Part shown: piece after piece, positions 7,401 to 15,226 of the stretch
Numbering within the stretch: the first letter of the stretch is position 1
Layout of the letters: each line of letters begins with the position of its first letter
NCBI GenBank assembly: GCA_964595055.1
Contig: CAZQOV010000072.1
Span: 1 to 15,226, forward strand
DNA from: CAYRTD01 sp964595055
GTDB lineage: Bacteria > Bacteroidota > Bacteroidia > Bacteroidales > GCA-2748055
Length of the DNA stretch: 15,226 nt
Direction: 5' to 3'
The notes under the pieces: generated by a model
Databases searched by the model: none
What the model saw: the letters and a program-made list of their open reading frames with translations, nothing else
What the model was told of the DNA's origin: nothing
Program-made: the position numbers and the translations under genes

Positions 7401-8214
7401 TAACTATATGATAAAATCAAAAGAAATTGAGGGAATTTATAAGCGTAAGAAATATAACATTACCATAGGGGATGAGTTGCCAACCGGGATAATCAGACTG
7501 GCAAAAGTTTATGTTGCCAAGAAAAGAAAGATAACGGTTGGTGATAAGATGGCCGGTAGACACGGGAATAAAGGTATCGTGGCCAAAATTGTTCGTCAGG
7601 AAGACATGCCCTTTCTTGAAGACGGTACACCGGTAGATATTGTTCTCAATCCTCTTGGAGTGCCATCCCGTATGAACCTTGGACAGATTTATGAGACGGT
7701 TCTGGGTTGGGCCGGTAAAAATCTTGGAATTACTTTTGCCACCCCCATATTCGATGGAGCCAAAATTGATGAGATTAATGAGTATACAGAAAAAGCCAAT
7801 GTGCCTAAATATGGTAAAACCTATCTCTATGATGGAGGAACCGGAGACCGTTTTGACCAGCCGGCAACGGTCGGTATGATTTATATGCTGAAACTTGGTC
7901 ATATGGTCGAGGATAAAATGCATGCCCGTTCTATAGGTCCTTATTCTCTGATCACCCAGCAACCCCTTGGGGGTAAAGCCCAATTTGGTGGACAAAGATT
8001 TGGGGAAATGGAAGTATGGGCTCTTGAAGCTTTCGGAGCAGCAAATATTCTCCAGGAAATCCTTACCGTAAAATCAGATGATGTAGTAGGTCGTGCCAAA
8101 GCATATGAATCTATTGTGAAAGGTGATCCAATGCCTTCACCGGGTATTCCGGAATCACTCAATGTGTTGCTTCACGAACTCAGAGGACTCGGATTAAGTG
8201 TTAAGCTTATTTAA
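4402..8214 (+). CDS. rpoB: DNA-directed RNA polymerase subunit beta
   Basis: RpoB is one of the two large catalytic subunits of RNA polymerase, forming one pincer and part of the active centre. The 1270-residue product is complete and of the size expected for Bacteroidota (E. coli 1342). Landmarks in order: NGAERVVVSQLHRSPGVFF in the N-terminal part; the rifampicin region QLSQFMDQTNPL...HKRRMSALGPGG (residues 471-497); the KMAGRHGNKG active-site loop with K1049 and K1057, equivalent to E. coli K1065 and K1073; and the C-terminal GGKAQFGGQRFGEMEVWALE stretch that contacts the beta' clamp. The rifampicin contact residues D477, H487 and S492 (E. coli D516, H526, S531) are wild-type, predicting no target-site resistance there. 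The ATG at 4402 has no Shine-Dalgarno; rpoC follows after 58 bases. Confidence 0.99.
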   Translation: MSLEKNNNRINFTSTKNQLDYPDFLEVQLKSFRDFFQLETIPENRRNESLYKVFQENFPISDTRNNFVLEFLDYYIDPPRYSIEECIERGLTYSVPLKAKLKLYCTDPEHEDFDTVIQDVYLGTVPYMTERGVFIINGAERVVVSQLHRSPGVFFGQSLHANGTKLYSARIIPFKGSWIEFATDINNVMYAYIDRKKKLPVTTLLRAIGYESDKDVLEIFNLAEEVKVSKSGLKKVIGRKLAARVLKTWVEDFVDEDTGEVVSIERNEVIIDRETVLENEHIDQIIDSGAKNILLHKDTQSIIDFAIIYNTLQKDPCNSEKEAVLHIYRQLRNSEPPDEATARDVIDKLFFSDKRYDLGEVGRYRLNKKLGLDTDPDIKVLTKEDIIEIIKYLIELINSKTDVDDIDHLSNRRVRTVGEQLMNQFSVGLARMARTIRERMNVRDNEVFTPVDLINSKTLSSVINSFFGTNQLSQFMDQTNPLAEMTHKRRMSALGPGGLSRERAGFEVRDVHYTHYGRLCPIETPEGPNIGLISSLCVYAKINDLGFIETPYRSVSDGTVNLSHEGIVYLSAEEEEARTIAQANALIKDSGEFVNQKIKARFNGDFPLSDAEEINLMDVAPNQIASIAASLIPFLEHDDANRALMGSNMMRQAVPLINPEAPIVGTGIESVVVRDSRLQIVAEGDGEVEFVDSNEIVIRYIRSEEEKFVSFDDDTKRYRLPKFKKTNQNTCINLVPIVRKGQKVEKGQILTEGYATQHGELALGRNLMVAFMPWKGYNFEDAIVVSERLVREDVFTSIHIDEYVLEVRDTKRGLEELTSDIPNVSEEATRNLDENGLIRIGAEVSPGDILIGKITPKGESDPSPEEKLLRAIFGDKAGDVKDASLKAGPSLFGVIIDKKLFSRTNKDRKSKAGIKPILDKVEEEFNRKMEDLKTKLTDKLFVLVNGKTSQGVKDYFNKDVIPKGQKFTQKTLLDIDYESVNPNKWTTDKDKNDTIKSLLHNYMIKSKEIEGIYKRKKYNITIGDELPTGIIRLAKVYVAKKRKITVGDKMAGRHGNKGIVAKIVRQEDMPFLEDGTPVDIVLNPLGVPSRMNLGQIYETVLGWAGKNLGITFATPIFDGAKIDEINEYTEKANVPKYGKTYLYDGGTGDRFDQPATVGMIYMLKLGHMVEDKMHARSIGPYSLITQQPLGGKAQFGGQRFGEMEVWALEAFGAANILQEILTVKSDDVVGRAKAYESIVKGDPMPSPGIPESLNVLLHELRGLGLSVKLI

Positions 8215-8272
8215 GGCTTGATCCCATTGTCCATATAAAATTAGACGTTGATAACCCATTAATTATTGACAC

Positions 8273-11200
8273 ATGTCATTTAGAAAAGATAAAAAAGACA
8301 AGGCAAATTTCACCAAGATTGCTATCGGATTGGCCTCACCTGAGGAGATCCTTGAGAGATCCAGCGGTGAAGTACTAAAGCCTGAAACAATAAATTATCG
8401 TACCTATAAGCCTGAAAGAGACGGACTGTTTTGCGAACGAATTTTCGGACCGGTAAAAGATTATGAATGCCACTGCGGGAAATACAAAAGAATCCGTTAT
8501 AAGGGAATCGTATGTGACCGATGTGGGGTTGAGGTAACAGAGAAAAAGGTACGTAGAGAGAGAATGGGACATATTTCACTTGTCGTCCCGGTGGCTCATA
8601 TCTGGTATTTTAAATCTTTGCCCAATAAAATAGGATACCTTCTTGGCTTACCCACCAAAAAGCTTGATTCAATCATTTATTATGAGCGTTACGTTGTGAT
8701 CAATCCTGGCGTAAAGGCAGCAGACGGGATCAACTATCTGGATTTCCTGACCGAGGAAGAATACCTGGATATCATGGACTCTTTGCCCAAGGAAAATCAG
8801 ATGCTTGAAGATAATCATCCGGATAAATTTATTGCCGGAATGGGCGCAGAAGGCTTATATGAATTGCTTCGCAGAATTGATCTTGATAAGCTTTCATATG
8901 ACCTGAGGCATAAGGCAAATAATGAAACTTCCCAACAAAGAAAAAATGAAGCCTTGAAACGTCTTCAGGTAGTAGAAGCCTTCAGGGAATCCAAAAAGGT
9001 GAATAATCCGGAATGGATGATTGTTAAAGTGGTTCCCGTAATTCCTCCCGAGTTACGGCCCCTTGTTCCCCTTGATGGTGGCAGGTTTGCTACCTCCGAC
9101 CTAAACGATCTTTACAGAAGGGTGATCATTAGAAATAATCGTTTAAAACGACTTATTGAAATTAAAGCTCCTGAAGTCATCCTTCGAAACGAAAAGAGGA
9201 TGTTACAGGAATCCGTTGATTCCCTTTTCGATAATTCACGAAAATCGAATGCGGTGAAAACGGATGCGAATCGCCCACTTAAATCATTGAGCGACAGTCT
9301 CAAGGGAAAACAGGGACGTTTCAGACAGAATCTTCTCGGAAAACGTGTTGATTATTCTGCCCGTTCTGTTATTGTGGTGGGACCTGAACTTGGCTTGCAT
9401 GAGTGTGGTCTCCCTAAAGATATGGCAGCAGAATTATACAAGCCTTTCATTATTCGAAAATTAATTGAAAGGGGAATTGTTAAAACGGTAAAATCGGCGA
9501 AGAAGATTGTAGACAGAAAAGATCCTGTGGTATGGGATATTCTTGAAAATGTTCTGAAGGCACATCCGGTGCTGTTAAACAGAGCCCCAACACTTCACCG
9601 TTTGGGTATTCAGGCTTTCCAGCCCAAGCTGATTGAGGGTAAAGCTATACAGTTACATCCCCTGGTTTGTACTGCATTTAATGCTGACTTTGATGGTGAC
9701 CAGATGGCTGTTCATTTACCCCTGGGCAATGCAGCGATTTTGGAAGCCCAGATTTTGATGCTGGCTTCACATAATGTGCTGAACCCGGCAAATGGGGCCC
9801 CAATTGCTGTTCCATCGCAGGATATGGTTTTGGGACTTTATTATATAACCAAAGCCAGAAAATCTACAAAAGATTATTTTGTGAAAGGAGAAGGACTCAA
9901 GTTTTATTCTCCTGAAGAAGTGGTAATTGCTTACAATGAAAAGAAAGTAGACCTTCATGCGGTAATTGAAGTTCTTATTCCCTCTGAGGATGAAGAAGGC
10001 AAAAAAGAAAAGACGCTGATTGAGACAACCGTGGGAAGGGTATTATTCAACGAGGTTGTTCCTCAGGAGATTGGCTTTATTAACGAATTACTAACCAAAA
10101 AATCCCTGAGGGATATCATTGGGAAAGTACTGAAAAAAACCGGTACTGATGTAACGGCCCAGTTCCTTGACGACATTAAAGACCTGGGATTCCAGATGGC
10201 CTTTCGTGGTGGACTTTCCTTTAATCTTGACGATGTTATTGTTCCTGATGAGAAAGAATCACTGGTGGAAGAAGGATATGATCAGGTCGAAGAGATTGTG
10301 ATGAACTATAATGCCGGTATTATCACGAACAATGAAAGATATAATCAGATCATCGATATTTGGACGCATACCAACGCAAAACTCACCCTTACACTTATGA
10401 ACAGGTTGAGCTCGGATAATCAGGGATTTAACTCTGTTTACATGATGCTTGATTCAGGAGCACGGGGATCCAAGGAGCAGATTCGTCAGCTCTCCGGAAT
10501 GCGTGGTTTGATGGCGAAACCTCAGAAGTCTGGTTCTACAGGGTCGGAAATTATTGAGAACCCGATTCTATCAAACTTTAAAGAAGGACTGAGTGTTCTG
10601 GAATACTTTATCTCTACCCACGGAGCCCGTAAAGGACTTGCCGATACGGCCCTTAAGACTGCTGATGCCGGATATCTTACCCGCCGTCTTGTGGATGTGT
10701 CTCAGGATGTTGTGATTTCGGAAAATGACTGTGGAACCTTGCGAGGACTGGTGGCTACTGCAATTAAGAAGAATGAAGAGGTAGTTGAAACCTTGTATGA
10801 AAGAATTCTGGGTCGGACAGCGGTTCATGATGTTTATCATCCCTTAACAGGTAAACTAATCATTTCCAGTGGTGATGAAATAACTGAAGAGATTGCACAG
10901 AATATTGAAGAGTCTCCGATTGAACAGGTAGAAATCCGTTCGGTACTGACCTGTGAATCCATTAAAGGAGTTTGCTCCAAATGTTATGGAAGAAATCTCG
11001 CTACTGGAAGAATGGTTCAGATAGGTGAAGCAGTTGGTGTTATTGCTGCCCAATCCATTGGTGAGCCTGGTACACAGCTTACCCTTCGTACCTTCCATGT
11101 TGGGGGTACAGCATCAAATATTACTACTGAGTCCAGCATCATTTCAAAATATGATGGGATTGCAGAAATAGATGAACTTAGAACCGTAGCCAAAGTAGAT

Positions 11201-12568
11201 GAATTCGGTAATAATGTTGATATGGTTATCGGCCGTCTGGCTGAACTGAGAATTGTGGATAAAAATACCGGAATCTCATTAACTACACATACCATACCTT
11301 ATGGTTCCAAGCTTTATGTAAAACCCGGCGAGGATATTTCAAAAGGCAAGCTTATTTGTGAATGGGATCCCTATAATGCCGTAATTATTTCTGAGGTAGA
11401 TGGGAAAGTTGGTTTCGACAATGTTATTGAAGGCATTACCTACCGGGATGAGTCTGATGAGCAGACGGGTTACCGGGAAAAGGTGATTACGGAAACAAGG
11501 GATAAGACCAAAAATCCTATCATTAAAATACTGGGAGATTCCAAGGAAGTACTCAAGACCTACAACCTTCCTGTTGGCGCCCATATTGCTGTGGAAGAAA
11601 ATGCTGCAGTGAGCGCAGGCGATATTCTTGTGAAGATACCAAGGGCAGTCGGAAAATCTGGCGATATAACCGGTGGTTTGCCCAGAGTTACCGAGTTGTT
11701 CGAGGCAAGAAATCCTTCTAATCCTGCTGTTGTTTCTGAAATTGATGGAGAAGTAACTTATGGAAAAGTAAAAAGAGGGAACCGTGAAATCATTATTCAA
11801 TCCAAGACCGGGGAGATTAAAAAGTATCTTGTTCCCCTTTCGAAACAGATCCTAGTTCAGGAGAACGATTATGTTCGGGCAGGCATTCCGCTGTCTGACG
11901 GTGCAATTACTCCTTCTGATATACTGGCCATTAAAGGTCCAACCAAGGTACAGGAGTACATTGTTAATGAAGTGCAGGAAGTTTATCGTTTACAGGGCGT
12001 GAAGATTAATGATAAGCATTTTGAGGTGATTGTTCGTCAGATGATGAGAAAAGTCGAGATTGTAGATCCGGGTGATACAAAGTTCCTGGAAAAACAAGTT
12101 GTGGATAAACTGGAATTCATGCAGGAAAATGACTGGATTTTCGATAAGAAAGTTGTCATTGACCCGGGTGATTCCGATTCCTATAATGCCGGACAGATTA
12201 TCACAGCAAGGAAGCTGCGTGATGAGAATTCATTGCTGAAGAGAAAAGATAAAAAACTGATTGAAGCCAGAGAAGCAGTACCGGCAACTTCAAGCCAGAT
12301 ATTGCAGGGAATTACCAAGGCTGCACTTCAGACTCAGAGTTTCATGTCGGCAGCTTCATTCCAGGAAACTACAAAAGTTCTCAACGAAGCGGCCATTTTT
12401 GGTAAGGTCGACACCCTTGACGGACTCAAGGAAAATGTGATTGTCGGTCATCAGATACCTGCCGGTACCGGTAACCGCAAATTTCAAAACCTTGTGGTGG
12501 GGTCGCGTGAGGAATATGAAAAACTCAGGGAAGGAAGATCTGTCGAAATACCTGAAGAAACAGAATAA
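8273..12568 (+). CDS. rpoC: DNA-directed RNA polymerase subunit beta'
   Basis: RpoC holds the catalytic magnesium of RNA polymerase and forms the clamp. The 1431-residue product is complete and typical for the phylum (E. coli 1407). The N-terminal zinc site is intact (C66, C68, C81, C84, in CHCGKYK...CDRCG). The catalytic loop NADFDGD lies at residues 470-476, with D472, D474 and D476 as metal ligands. The bridge-helix region follows (FISTHGARKGLADTALKTAD). The second zinc site is also intact (C820, C894, C901, C904), matching E. coli C814, C888, C895 and C898. The C-terminal region contains the conserved GEAVGVIAAQSIGEPGTQLT trigger-loop segment. The gap after rpoB is 58 bases without a recognised terminator, so the two share a transcript. 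The next gene begins only 12 bases after the stop. Confidence 0.99.
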   Translation: MSFRKDKKDKANFTKIAIGLASPEEILERSSGEVLKPETINYRTYKPERDGLFCERIFGPVKDYECHCGKYKRIRYKGIVCDRCGVEVTEKKVRRERMGHISLVVPVAHIWYFKSLPNKIGYLLGLPTKKLDSIIYYERYVVINPGVKAADGINYLDFLTEEEYLDIMDSLPKENQMLEDNHPDKFIAGMGAEGLYELLRRIDLDKLSYDLRHKANNETSQQRKNEALKRLQVVEAFRESKKVNNPEWMIVKVVPVIPPELRPLVPLDGGRFATSDLNDLYRRVIIRNNRLKRLIEIKAPEVILRNEKRMLQESVDSLFDNSRKSNAVKTDANRPLKSLSDSLKGKQGRFRQNLLGKRVDYSARSVIVVGPELGLHECGLPKDMAAELYKPFIIRKLIERGIVKTVKSAKKIVDRKDPVVWDILENVLKAHPVLLNRAPTLHRLGIQAFQPKLIEGKAIQLHPLVCTAFNADFDGDQMAVHLPLGNAAILEAQILMLASHNVLNPANGAPIAVPSQDMVLGLYYITKARKSTKDYFVKGEGLKFYSPEEVVIAYNEKKVDLHAVIEVLIPSEDEEGKKEKTLIETTVGRVLFNEVVPQEIGFINELLTKKSLRDIIGKVLKKTGTDVTAQFLDDIKDLGFQMAFRGGLSFNLDDVIVPDEKESLVEEGYDQVEEIVMNYNAGIITNNERYNQIIDIWTHTNAKLTLTLMNRLSSDNQGFNSVYMMLDSGARGSKEQIRQLSGMRGLMAKPQKSGSTGSEIIENPILSNFKEGLSVLEYFISTHGARKGLADTALKTADAGYLTRRLVDVSQDVVISENDCGTLRGLVATAIKKNEEVVETLYERILGRTAVHDVYHPLTGKLIISSGDEITEEIAQNIEESPIEQVEIRSVLTCESIKGVCSKCYGRNLATGRMVQIGEAVGVIAAQSIGEPGTQLTLRTFHVGGTASNITTESSIISKYDGIAEIDELRTVAKVDEFGNNVDMVIGRLAELRIVDKNTGISLTTHTIPYGSKLYVKPGEDISKGKLICEWDPYNAVIISEVDGKVGFDNVIEGITYRDESDEQTGYREKVITETRDKTKNPIIKILGDSKEVLKTYNLPVGAHIAVEENAAVSAGDILVKIPRAVGKSGDITGGLPRVTELFEARNPSNPAVVSEIDGEVTYGKVKRGNREIIIQSKTGEIKKYLVPLSKQILVQENDYVRAGIPLSDGAITPSDILAIKGPTKVQEYIVNEVQEVYRLQGVKINDKHFEVIVRQMMRKVEIVDPGDTKFLEKQVVDKLEFMQENDWIFDKKVVIDPGDSDSYNAGQIITARKLRDENSLLKRKDKKLIEAREAVPATSSQILQGITKAALQTQSFMSAASFQETTKVLNEAAIFGKVDTLDGLKENVIVGHQIPAGTGNRKFQNLVVGSREEYEKLREGRSVEIPEETE

Positions 12569-12580
12569 AACCCTTTTTCT

Positions 12581-12904
12581 ATGGCACAGGAAAATCAAAA
12601 TAAAAAGCAAATTAACATTGAGTTGAGTGAAGAAGTTTCACAGGGTACCTATTCCAATCTCGCTGTGATTACGCATTCAGCTTCAGAATTTATACTTGAT
12701 TTTGTCAGGATTATGCCCGGAGTAGCCAAAGCAAAGGTGAAATCCAGGGTCATCCTGACCCCTGAACATGCAAAAAGGTTAATGGCAGCTTTGAAAGACA
12801 ATATCGCCCGGTATGAGTCAACACACGGACCCATAAAAGATGTTGAAGGTTCTGGCGGATCCAATGTGCCCATGAATTTTGGCGGGCCTTCCGCTCAGGC
12901 TTAA
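12581..12904 (+). CDS. DUF3467 family small protein downstream of rpoC
   Basis: This 107-residue protein has no assigned function. I recognise it as the DUF3467 family, commonly found next to rpoC in Bacteroidota. It has no signal peptide or membrane segment, so it should be cytoplasmic. A charged, Asn/Gln/Lys-rich N terminus leads into INIELSEEV (about residues 11-19) and SNLAVITHSASEFILDF (about 25-41), which look like beta strands. RVILTPEHAKRLMAALKDNI (about 56-75) looks like a helix, and the tail is Gly/Pro-rich and probably disordered. It starts 12 bases after the rpoC stop and is the last gene before a strong terminator, so it is made together with RNA polymerase. A link to the polymerase is suggested by position only. 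Confidence 0.88.
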   Translation: MAQENQNKKQINIELSEEVSQGTYSNLAVITHSASEFILDFVRIMPGVAKAKVKSRVILTPEHAKRLMAALKDNIARYESTHGPIKDVEGSGGSNVPMNFGGPSAQA

Positions 12905-12933
12905 ACTTTCGACCATAACTCAATTATTCTTAC

Positions 12934-12961
12934 AACCCCGTTGATTAACGGGGTTTTTTTT
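12934..12961 (+). terminator. Intrinsic terminator of the ribosomal-protein/RNA polymerase operon
   Basis: AACCCCGTT (12934-12942) and AACGGGGTT (12947-12955) form a perfect 9-bp stem with a GATT loop. An unbroken T-run reaches 12961 (8 T, the first two shared with the stem). It begins 30 bases after the DUF3467 stop and is a textbook Rho-independent terminator on the + strand. Confidence 0.93.
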
Positions 12962-12979
12962 GAATATGATCAAACGGGC

Positions 12980-13009
12980 TTTTCTGCAAAATTAATTTTA
13001 TTATATTTG
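12980..13009 (+). promoter_or_regulatory. Bacteroidota-type promoter for etfB
   Basis: TATATTTG at 13002-13009 is a full match to the -7 consensus TAnnTTTG of the Bacteroidota primary sigma factor. A T-run at 12980-12983, 18 bases upstream, is only a weak version of the -33 TTTG element. Transcription would begin near 13016, giving a leader of about 30 bases before the etfB ATG at 13046. It sits just past the terminator, as expected for a new transcription unit. Confidence 0.7.
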
Positions 13010-13045
13010 TCCACCATCAAATTCTCTAATTCAAAATTATTATCT

Positions 13046-13921
13046 ATGAAGGGTTTAAAAATTATTGTACTGGCCAAACAGGTTCCGGATACACGTAATG
13101 TGGGTAAAGATGCGATGAAAGCAGACGGAACTGTAAACAGAGCCGCATTGGAAGCCATTTTTAATCCTGAGGATCTGCATGCACTTGAGCTTGCCCTGCA
13201 ATTAAAAGAGAGAGTCCAGGAATCGACCGTAACCATATTGACCATGGGGCCCGGAAGAGCCGCAGAGATCATCAGGGAAGGACTGTATCGGGGTGCCGAT
13301 AACGGTTATCTTTTAACCGATCGTAAGTTTGCAGGATCTGATACCTTAGCCACCTCATATGCACTGTCAAAGGCTATAAAAAAAATGGAACCCTTTGATG
13401 TGGTTTTTGCCGGACGCCAGGCCATTGATGGCGATACAGCGCAGGTGGGACCCCAGGTCGCAGATAAACTGAATTTACCTCAGGTAACCTATGCAGAAGA
13501 AATCCTTGATATAAAAAATAAAAAGATCCACATCAAACGCAGACTGGAAAGAGGAGTGGAGGTTGTTGAAGCCGGTTTGCCATTGGTCATTACGGTTCAT
13601 AGTTCTGCGCCTCCCTGCCGGCCCAGGAATGCCAAATTGGTTATGAAATATAAGCATGCCAGGACAGTTACCGAACTTCAGGATATCAGTGAAGATTACC
13701 TGGCTCTTTATCAGAACCGTTCCTACCTCAAAATTGAAGAACTGGGAGCCGATGATATCGGGGTCGATGAAAAATCTCTTGGGCTTTCCGGGTCACCTAC
13801 AAAAGTCAAAAAAATTGAGAATGTGGTATTCAAAGCAAAAGAATCCAAGGTTCTCTCTCCTTCCGATAATGAAATCGATGATTTGATGAAGGAGCTGATC
13901 GAAAATCATACCATCGGGTAA
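13046..13921 (+). CDS. etfB: Electron transfer flavoprotein subunit beta (FixA-like)
   Basis: EtfB pairs with EtfA to shuttle electrons between acyl-CoA dehydrogenases and other redox partners. The chosen start gives 291 residues beginning MKGLKIIVLAKQVPDT, the family's normal N terminus. The frame stays open upstream to 12941, but that extension runs through the terminator and promoter and is not credible. The nucleotide-binding domain contains TMGPGRAAEIIREGLYRGAD and GSDTLATSYALSKAI. At residues 128-136 it has DGDTAQVGP within AGRQAIDGDTAQVGP. From my knowledge of the family, this motif marks the FixA/clostridial group whose beta subunit binds a bifurcating FAD; canonical ETFs have DDDCNQTG there and bind AMP. 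Actual bifurcation is inferred, not shown. etfA follows after 31 bases. Confidence 0.96.
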   Translation: MKGLKIIVLAKQVPDTRNVGKDAMKADGTVNRAALEAIFNPEDLHALELALQLKERVQESTVTILTMGPGRAAEIIREGLYRGADNGYLLTDRKFAGSDTLATSYALSKAIKKMEPFDVVFAGRQAIDGDTAQVGPQVADKLNLPQVTYAEEILDIKNKKIHIKRRLERGVEVVEAGLPLVITVHSSAPPCRPRNAKLVMKYKHARTVTELQDISEDYLALYQNRSYLKIEELGADDIGVDEKSLGLSGSPTKVKKIENVVFKAKESKVLSPSDNEIDDLMKELIENHTIG

Positions 13922-13952
13922 ACCTGTCTGTTAAATCTAAAAACCAGAAAAA

Positions 13953-14972
13953 GTGAATAATATATTCGTATACTGTGAAATTGAAGATAAAGAGATCGCT
14001 GATGTAAGCCTTGAGCTTTTGACAAAGGCCCGTTCTCTTGCCAATCAGCTTAATTGTAAAGTGGAAGCCATTGCTCTGGGATCCGGGCTGAATGGTATCG
14101 AAAAACAAATGTACAAATATGGAGCTGATATTGTTCATACCGCCGACGATAAACGATTAGCACCCTATCTTACGCTTCCGCATGCACATGTTGTCATACA
14201 GACCTTTAAAAATGAGAAGCCTCAAATTGCCCTGTTCGGTGCCAGCTCAATCGGAAGAGATCTTGCCCCACGTGTTGCTTCTGCATTGAAATGCGGACTT
14301 ACCGCAGATTGTACCAGCCTTGAAATCGGCGATCACTATGATAAGAAAAGCGATACCAATTATGAAAATCTGCTTTTACAAATTCGTCCCGCATTTGGCG
14401 GAAATATAGTGGCCACTATTATTAATCCCGAAACCAGACCCCAGCTTGCCACCGTAAGGGAAGGCGTAATGAAAAAGGAAATCTTTAATGAAAATCATAA
14501 AGGTCAACTTAAAAAAATAAAGATCGATGGTCTTTTGGATGATGCAGACTTTGCAATAAGTATTATCGAAAGACATATGGAGACCAGAAAGGTTAACATC
14601 AAGAATGCTGGAATTATAGTGGCTGGAGGATACGGTGTGGGTTCCAGAGAGAATTTTAAATTGCTTTTTGATCTTGCTGATGTATTGGGTGCTGAAGTTG
14701 GAGGATCGCGTGCTGCTGTAGATGCCGGTTTTATTGATCACGAAAGGCAAATCGGGCAAACCGGGGTAACCGTCCGGCCAAAATTGTATATTGCATGTGG
14801 GATTTCAGGACAGATCCAGCACAGGGCCGGAATGGCCGATTCGGCGATGGTGATTTCAATAAATAACGATCCGCATGCCCCCATTAATGAAATCGCCGAC
14901 TATGTAATTATTGGAGATATGACCGATGTCCTTCCCAAAATGATCAAGTATTATAAGAAAAATTCCAAATAA
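13953..14972 (+). CDS. etfA: Electron transfer flavoprotein subunit alpha (FixB-like)
   Basis: EtfA carries the FAD that passes electrons to and from the partner dehydrogenase. The 339-residue product starts at a GTG codon (13953), the only non-ATG start in the window; NNIFVYCE right after it fits the family's N terminus, and A-rich sequence precedes it. The N-terminal domain (about 1-190) includes LFGASSIGRDLAPRVA. The C-terminal FAD domain includes GGSRAAVDAGF (S252, R253), QIGQTG (266-271) and LYIACGISGQIQH ending in H290, then NDPHAPINEIADY; all expected FAD-contact segments are present. The gene is 31 bases from etfB and 28 bases from the acyl-CoA dehydrogenase, indicating one operon. 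Confidence 0.97.
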   Translation: MNNIFVYCEIEDKEIADVSLELLTKARSLANQLNCKVEAIALGSGLNGIEKQMYKYGADIVHTADDKRLAPYLTLPHAHVVIQTFKNEKPQIALFGASSIGRDLAPRVASALKCGLTADCTSLEIGDHYDKKSDTNYENLLLQIRPAFGGNIVATIINPETRPQLATVREGVMKKEIFNENHKGQLKKIKIDGLLDDADFAISIIERHMETRKVNIKNAGIIVAGGYGVGSRENFKLLFDLADVLGAEVGGSRAAVDAGFIDHERQIGQTGVTVRPKLYIACGISGQIQHRAGMADSAMVISINNDPHAPINEIADYVIIGDMTDVLPKMIKYYKKNSK

Positions 14973-15000
14973 GAACGGACTTAATCAAAAAAGAAAAATA

Positions 15001-15226
15001 TGGCAAATTATTATAGAGATAATAAAGATCTTAAATTTCATTTGCAGCATCCCTTAATGAAAAAGATTGTTGCTTTAAAAGAAAATGATTTTGAAGATAA
15101 GGATAAATATGATTATGCCCCTGTTGACTTTGAAGATGCAATGGATAATTATCATAAAGCGCTCGAAATTGTTGGGGAGATCTGCGGAGATGTAATCGCA
15201 CCCAATGCCGAATCGTTGGATCAGGA
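15001..15226 (+). CDS. Acyl-CoA dehydrogenase, N-terminal part (cut by window end)
   Basis: An ATG at 15001 opens a frame that runs to the window end (75 full codons). The product begins MANYYRDNKDLKFHLQHPLM and continues with DFEDAMDNYHKALEIVGEI and VIAPNAE. This matches what I know of the N terminus of the large (about 570-600 residue) acyl-CoA dehydrogenases encoded beside etfBA in Bacteroidota. The helical region with GDVIAPNAE corresponds to the start of the acyl-CoA dehydrogenase N-terminal domain, preceded by an extra stretch of about 45 residues. Such enzymes oxidise acyl-CoA to enoyl-CoA with FAD, or run in reverse, using ETF as electron partner. The FAD-binding and catalytic residues lie beyond the window, so substrate preference cannot be judged. 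It starts 28 bases after etfA, again after an A-rich stretch. Confidence 0.85.

Noticed and set aside
7417..7995. 192-codon minus-strand frame inside rpoB
   Set aside because: It is antisense to a conserved catalytic region of rpoB with no recognisable protein features; treated as a chance shadow.
12941..13045. 35-codon N-terminal extension of etfB
   Set aside because: It would be translated from inside the terminator stem and upstream of the promoter; the family N terminus matches the ATG at 13046.
1..15226. Mobile elements, CRISPR arrays or horizontally acquired genes
   Set aside because: No transposase, integrase, regularly spaced repeats or terminal repeats were seen; tRNA-Trp shows no adjacent integrase or duplicated 3' end that would mark an attachment site.

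Overview
The window is a core housekeeping region of a Bacteroidota chromosome, probably a Bacteroidales-like anaerobe; the genus cannot be fixed from the sequence alone. Four things point there: RpoB (1270 aa) and RpoC (1431 aa) have the lengths and sequence character of that phylum; a DUF3467 gene follows rpoC directly; no gene has a well-placed Shine-Dalgarno sequence and starts are preceded by A/T-rich DNA; and the one recognisable promoter (ahead of etfB) has the phylum's TAnnTTTG -7 box. All genes lie on the + strand.

Layout. Bases 2-1165 hold tuf (EF-Tu), missing about its first eight codons at the window edge. A strong inverted repeat follows, then tRNA-Trp (CCA), secE, nusG, a roughly 100-base structured spacer, rplK, rplA, rplJ, rplL, a hairpin plus T-run (probable attenuator), rpoB, rpoC and a small DUF3467 gene. 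A clear intrinsic terminator at 12934-12961 ends this block. A new transcription unit starts about 40 bases later with etfB, etfA and the first 75 codons of an acyl-CoA dehydrogenase, cut by the window end.

Function. The first block makes the translation factor that delivers tRNA, one tRNA, a Sec translocon subunit, a transcription elongation factor, four large-subunit ribosomal proteins (L11, L1, and the stalk proteins L10 and L7/L12) and the two large RNA polymerase subunits. The second block makes an electron transfer flavoprotein and a dehydrogenase that would exchange electrons with it during acyl-CoA metabolism. EtfB carries the DGDTAQVGP stretch typical of FixA/clostridial (electron-bifurcating) ETFs rather than the canonical mitochondrial type.

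No mobile element, CRISPR array, phage gene or obviously foreign gene was found, and nothing amounts to a wholly new system. The points most worth a second look are a Cys replacing the first P-loop glycine of EF-Tu, the rplL-rpoB attenuator-like hairpin, a U-U mismatch in the tRNA-Trp acceptor stem, the bifurcating-type ETF, and the rpoC-DUF3467 coupling. There is no gene-free stretch over 300 bases; the longest gap is 141 bases (12905-13045).
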